Of a stretch of DNA of 64,000 bases, positions 60,867-64,000 are shown in pieces (within the stretch, counting starts at the first letter, position 1; every line of letters begins with the position of its first letter). This stretch comes from Synergistaceae bacterium UBA6101 (GTDB lineage: Bacteria > Synergistota > Synergistia > Synergistales > Synergistaceae): NCBI GenBank assembly GCA_002428495.1, contig DIWR01000011.1, forward strand, positions 150,437 to 214,436, in the 5' to 3' direction. The position numbers and the translations under genes are program-made. Below the pieces are notes generated by a model. That model was given only the letters and a program-made list of their open reading frames with translations, ran no database searches and was not told where the DNA came from.

Positions 60867-61751
60867 CTAATCAAGTTTTTTAACTTCAAAAAGGCATTTT
60901 TGACTATCTTTCCCGCCTACTACGACCATTTCACCCGAAACAAAAATCACAGATCCTTTTATCATTCCACATTTCAAAAGTAACTCCGCTCTTTTTTCCC
61001 CTGACATGAGCGCTTCTAAAACACTTTTCATTTTTAAATTGCCGACTGATTTTGTAACAAGAAGACCCTTAATATCTGTTCCGTAATCCAAATCTTCTGC
61101 CGGACATTGAACTATAGCAGGATCGTCACATATACATGCGTTTGCGATCGAAGTTGCAGCTGCATCTGCCATTGAAGAATTTTCAGCAAGAACTGTAACA
61201 GCGGAGGCTATGCCCCTGGTGAGACTGCGCCCCCCCATCCCGCTGGTGGCAATCCCTCTTATATCCTCAAAAGAATTGACCTCAAGACAATGGGTCTTAT
61301 TTCCAATTTTAATGTCGCTTATAAGTGCTGCCCTGATCGATTTTCTCCCTTTTTCGCTGACTTTCCAGGCAATGTCGCCTCCATTGTTTGCCATTGCAAA
61401 ATCTGATCCATATTTACTTATCTCTTCTACAGCAATGTCAGAGACTGTTCCTGCAACGGCGGCAAGGGGTGTGAAATCCGGCTCGTTAAGCATCCTGACT
61501 GAATTTACCATTCTTTTTACAGCATCAGGAGCATGCACCGGGATGTCTTTTATCTTTGAAACCTGTCTTCTGATTATTTCAAGATACATAGCCAGGTCAT
61601 TAAAAACCTCTACGGCCTTTTCCGCTCCTGCAAGTGCCGCTTCTGTAAAGGGAAGACCCTCTTTTTTTGCTTCAAGCGTCATCGTCACAGGACCGTGGTC
61701 TACTAAAACTACGCCCTCTCCAATGACATGGAATTTTTTCGTATTAATCAA
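60867..61751 (-). CDS. UPF0280 family protein with ApbE-like motifs
   Basis: 294 residues from a TTG (61751) with GGGG upstream. NNGGDI (122-127), GIATSGMGGRS (166-176) and ADAAAT (195-200) occur in the same order as the GGDI, ATSG and DAxATA motifs of ApbE flavin transferases, so the fold is likely shared (inference). UPF0280 members are repeatedly found next to 6-hydroxynicotinate-reductase-like genes. No flavinylation target motif was recognised in the neighbours. Function unknown. Confidence 0.75.
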   Translation of the reverse strand: MINTKKFHVIGEGVVLVDHGPVTMTLEAKKEGLPFTEAALAGAEKAVEVFNDLAMYLEIIRRQVSKIKDIPVHAPDAVKRMVNSVRMLNEPDFTPLAAVAGTVSDIAVEEISKYGSDFAMANNGGDIAWKVSEKGRKSIRAALISDIKIGNKTHCLEVNSFEDIRGIATSGMGGRSLTRGIASAVTVLAENSSMADAAATSIANACICDDPAIVQCPAEDLDYGTDIKGLLVTKSVGNLKMKSVLEALMSGEKRAELLLKCGMIKGSVIFVSGEMVVVGGKDSQKCLFEVKKLD

Positions 61752-61772
61752 AACATCCGACCCCTGTTTTTC

Positions 61773-61815
61773 TTTCCTCAGAAGGGAGTGCTTGACGAAC
61801 TCCCTTCTGAGGAAA
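61773..61815 (-). other. Perfect 17-bp hairpin behind the TAXI receptor gene
   Basis: TTTCCTCAGAAGGGAGT and its exact complement around a 9-base loop, 14 bases after the receptor stop. No U tract follows on the minus strand (GAAAAACAGGGG), so it is more likely a 3'-end stabiliser or processing hairpin that keeps receptor mRNA above that of downstream genes. Confidence 0.75.
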
Positions 61816-61829
61816 GATGTTATGTGCCT

Positions 61830-62813
61830 TTACTTGTTTTCTTTGAAGAACTTAACTGCGCCCGGATGCATTGGAACAGGATCTACGTCCTTCAGTTCCT
61901 CAAGCTTAAGACCTTTGAGTGATCCGTGAATGTTGCGGAAATAGTCGAAGTTTTCCTTTATTGATTTCAAGACCGCGTAGGCTTCGTCATCAGAAAGATC
62001 TGTGCTGGCAAAAAGCACAACTGTCGCTCCGACTGTCGGCACATCAGCTTTAAGGAAGTTGTAAGCGCTCTTGGGGATAGTTGTTGAATATGTTCCAAGA
62101 GCTTCATTTACCTTTTTCTGTCCTGCAGGCGTCATAGGAAGAAGGTTGAGCTTCAGAGTCGTACCAGCATCAGTAACATGGCTTGAGGGGACCTGAATAA
62201 CGTTGCTGTATGCCTCGATCTTTCCGTCCCTCATAAGGTCAAGGGATGAGCCCATCGAGCTGTTTTTGACCAGACCACCCATTTTCTCGATCTCTGCTGC
62301 TTCTATGCCTTCAGCCTTGATGACCTCTTTTCCAACGATGTCCATGAAGGAATCCTTGGTATTGAAGTAAACTTTCAAGGGGTATTTTTTATCCTTCAAA
62401 TCAGCAAATGTGTTTATTCCTATATCCGACTTAATGATAAAATGTTCTACTGCACCCTTGTAAAGGACACATAGTGCCCTCAGGTTTTCCATTTTATCCT
62501 TAAACGGAGGTGTACCTTTTGCCGCCATGTTGATCAGCTGAGCATGAGCTATACCAAGTTGTACCTTACCCCTTGAGACAAGTGCGAGGTTTGCTGCTTC
62601 CTGCCCTACTTCATAAGCTGTATTTGATCCCGGGTAACTGCGCCTGATTACTTCTCCAACACCTTCTCCGATAGCTGCCCAAGCTCCTCCTATAGACCCT
62701 CCGCAAATAGCCAGATCTACCTTTTTGACTTCAGCCGAGGCTGTTGGGACGTTTCCGGCAAGAAATGCGAAAACCATTACAAACATGATGAATCCAACAA
62801 TGATTTTTTTCAT
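61830..62813 (-). CDS. TAXI-family TRAP transporter solute receptor
   Basis: 327 residues. Signal peptide (KKIIVGFIMFVMVFAFLAGN, cut near ASA). LAICGGSIGGAWAAIGEGVGEVI and NTAYEVGQEAANLALVSRGKVQLGIA are the TAXI hallmark regions (TIGR02122 style). Binds the substrate in the periplasm and passes it to the fused permease. TAXI receptors usually handle carboxylates such as glutamate or 2-oxoglutarate; here the enzyme context points to an aromatic or N-heterocyclic acid. RBS GAGGAGG. Confidence 0.93.
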   Translation of the reverse strand: MKKIIVGFIMFVMVFAFLAGNVPTASAEVKKVDLAICGGSIGGAWAAIGEGVGEVIRRSYPGSNTAYEVGQEAANLALVSRGKVQLGIAHAQLINMAAKGTPPFKDKMENLRALCVLYKGAVEHFIIKSDIGINTFADLKDKKYPLKVYFNTKDSFMDIVGKEVIKAEGIEAAEIEKMGGLVKNSSMGSSLDLMRDGKIEAYSNVIQVPSSHVTDAGTTLKLNLLPMTPAGQKKVNEALGTYSTTIPKSAYNFLKADVPTVGATVVLFASTDLSDDEAYAVLKSIKENFDYFRNIHGSLKGLKLEELKDVDPVPMHPGAVKFFKENK

Positions 62814-62840
62814 ACAATGTTCCTCCTCTCAAATTATGTG

Positions 62841-62878
62841 CATATAGCACCTTGCAATTAATGTGATCAACACATTAA
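62841..62878 (-). promoter_or_regulatory. Promoter and palindromic operator before the TAXI gene
   Basis: TTAATGTG-5 bp-CACATTAA (62858-62878) is a perfect 8-bp inverted repeat. On the minus strand TTGATC (62870-62865) inside it and TATATG (62846-62841) are 18 bp apart, so the palindrome covers the -35 box. This geometry suits a dimeric repressor (GntR- or LacI-like); no regulator gene is in view. Confidence 0.62.
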
Positions 62879-62887
62879 AACCTGAAT

Positions 62888-64000
62888 TTAGTCTTTCAGC
62901 TCAGTAAACTCGTATCTTCCTTCTGCCAGGACATCTTCCTTTGTTCTCATGGCGTGTAAGTGACCTTTGATATCCTCGTATGTTTTTACCGTCATCGTAT
63001 ATTCGATCGGGGCAAGGACTGCAGGCGAGGCAGTATAGTTGAACGGATGCTCGATCATTTTTTCTACGTCAGCAAGGAATGTAATGCCGCCTCCGGGCAT
63101 GATGAAAGTCGGGGCGCCAGCTATCGTGAGATTTGCATCTCCTTTGTGGACTGCCTTTGTGATCCGGATAGGATCAACAGTGACGCCTGCTCTTGCGCTG
63201 CCTCCAACTCCGGCGTAATACATAGCTGAAACCCTGCTGTCTTCGCAACACCCGGCAGCCATCTTTCTGAATTCTTCCATTTCAGGGGAGATCACGGCAG
63301 GCTTCACTGTTCCGTCTTCCTGGATCTCGAAAAGCGCGATCTTTCTCCATGTCGTTTCAGCAACCAGGATCTTCATACCGGGTTTGGCTATGCTCATATC
63401 AATGTCTTTGATCGCCTCAATAGGATCTTTGATGTTAGTTCCGCCCCAACCGTCTCCGTGTTCAAAGAAATAGCGTCCGTTTGTGGCTAGGCGGCCGACA
63501 GGGGTCACTCCGCTGTACGGTTTCTGTTCTGCCCCGGCGGGATGTTTCGTAAAGAGGCCGGTGATATGGTGGTCAAGTATTATTGCTTCATCTATTAGAG
63601 GGGCGAGGGAACGGGCAAAAAGTCCGCAGCAGGCTCCGCCGCAGCCGACTCTCATCTTGTCATCAACTTCTCCGTTGATCACCGGATGTTCTCCTACCTG
63701 AAGCTCCAGTTTGCACCCGCCGTCGACCGTAAGTTTTACTTTTTCTTTGTTTCCAAGCTCTGCCATAGTCTTGACAACGTACATTCCGTCAGGACCCTTT
63801 ACCTTGTTAACTCCTCCCAGGATAAGGATGTGAGAACCGTACTGTTCGGTCGTCACTATGCCGACTACGCGGCCGTCGCGGCGCACCAACGCACCTTCGT
63901 CACCGACATGGGCGTTCGAGTCGATTTTCACCATCATGGAACTGTATGATACGGGAGCTTCCGTGACGACCGTTACAACATCAAAACCATCACGTTTTTC
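62888..64000 (-). CDS. 6-hydroxynicotinate-reductase-like protein (5' part off the right edge)
   Basis: At least 370 codons are open up to the window edge. The first visible ATG (63937) is not the real start: 21 further in-frame codons lead to the edge without a stop. KIDSNAHVGDEGALVRRDGR, GVNKVKGPDG, a cysteine-rich RVGCGGACCG and AAGCCEDSRVS are seen. By recall, this resembles the C-terminal part of E. barkeri Hnr, an enzyme that reduces 6-hydroxynicotinate with ferredoxin; the N-terminal Fe-S part would lie outside. The match is from memory and remains the least certain key call. Confidence 0.55.
   Translation of the reverse strand, partial: EKRDGFDVVTVVTEAPVSYSSMMVKIDSNAHVGDEGALVRRDGRVVGIVTTEQYGSHILILGGVNKVKGPDGMYVVKTMAELGNKEKVKLTVDGGCKLELQVGEHPVINGEVDDKMRVGCGGACCGLFARSLAPLIDEAIILDHHITGLFTKHPAGAEQKPYSGVTPVGRLATNGRYFFEHGDGWGGTNIKDPIEAIKDIDMSIAKPGMKILVAETTWRKIALFEIQEDGTVKPAVISPEMEEFRKMAAGCCEDSRVSAMYYAGVGGSARAGVTVDPIRITKAVHKGDANLTIAGAPTFIMPGGGITFLADVEKMIEHPFNYTASPAVLAPIEYTMTVKTYEDIKGHLHAMRTKEDVLAEGRYEFTELKD

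Noticed and set aside
63686..63949. 87-residue plus-strand frame near the right edge
   Set aside because: Antisense to the Hnr-like gene, whose frame continues to the window edge.

Overview
The window looks like chromosomal DNA of an anaerobic, amino-acid-fermenting bacterium, most likely from the Synergistota (Synergistaceae: Cloacibacillus, Synergistes and relatives). This is inferred from gene content, not from a marker-gene comparison. The hints are the mix of FapR, RemA and omega in a diderm-like gene set, a HydE-type hydrogenase maturase, a complete branched-chain amino acid ABC importer, a TAXI-type TRAP transporter beside a molybdenum hydroxylase, and cysteine/ammonia-linked metabolism. 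Genes are dense, with many ATGA, TGATG or TAATG overlaps. Most lie on the minus strand; the purine operon is the main plus-strand block.

Layout. 0-9 kb: lipid-synthesis control (plsX running off the left edge, fapR), ackA-yceD-rpmF, tmcAL with a decayed acetyltransferase tail behind it, coaD-rsmD, an MFS exporter, trmB-rsmA. 9-9.8 kb: a 232-bp repeat, tRNA-Pro(GGG) and an HU gene, each gene with a clear promoter and terminator. 9.8-21.3 kb: a long minus-strand housekeeping run trpS-scpA-scpB-rluB-cmk-hflX-yicC-remA-gmk-rpoZ-coaBC-priA-der; its PriA has lost its ATPase motifs. 21.3-25 kb: nif3, hydE and a divergent stand-alone glutamate-synthase-like flavoprotein. 25-29.8 kb: livKHMGF. 29.8-30.03 kb: a second copy of the 232-bp repeat. 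30-41.8 kb: an eleven-gene purine operon, purS-Q-L-F-C-F2-M-N-H-D-E, with two purF genes; the second lacks the catalytic cysteine. 41.8-42.4 kb: a gene-free block of nested inverted repeats related to the 232-bp element. 42.4-48.7 kb: enoyl-CoA hydratase, cysteine synthase, a small thioredoxin-fold protein, TspO and a 1,242-residue multi-sensor diguanylate cyclase.

49-64 kb is an accessory catabolic cluster on the minus strand. It holds a three-subunit molybdenum hydroxylase, a TAXI-TRAP importer (receptor plus fused permease), a UPF0280 protein with ApbE-like motifs, a YqeB-type (selenium-dependent molybdenum hydroxylase) maturation protein, an 824-residue fusion of an old-yellow-enzyme barrel with a GltD-like electron module, an exported alpha/beta hydrolase, a fumarate-reductase-like flavoprotein and, at the right edge, an incomplete gene resembling 6-hydroxynicotinate reductase. 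Together they suggest uptake, hydroxylation and reduction of an unidentified small N-heterocyclic or aromatic acid. The substrate cannot be read from sequence alone.

The points most worth following are the glutaminase-dead second PurF inside the purine operon, the molybdenum-hydroxylase/TRAP cluster with its unusual OYE-GltD fusion, and the family of inverted-repeat elements in three intergenic regions.
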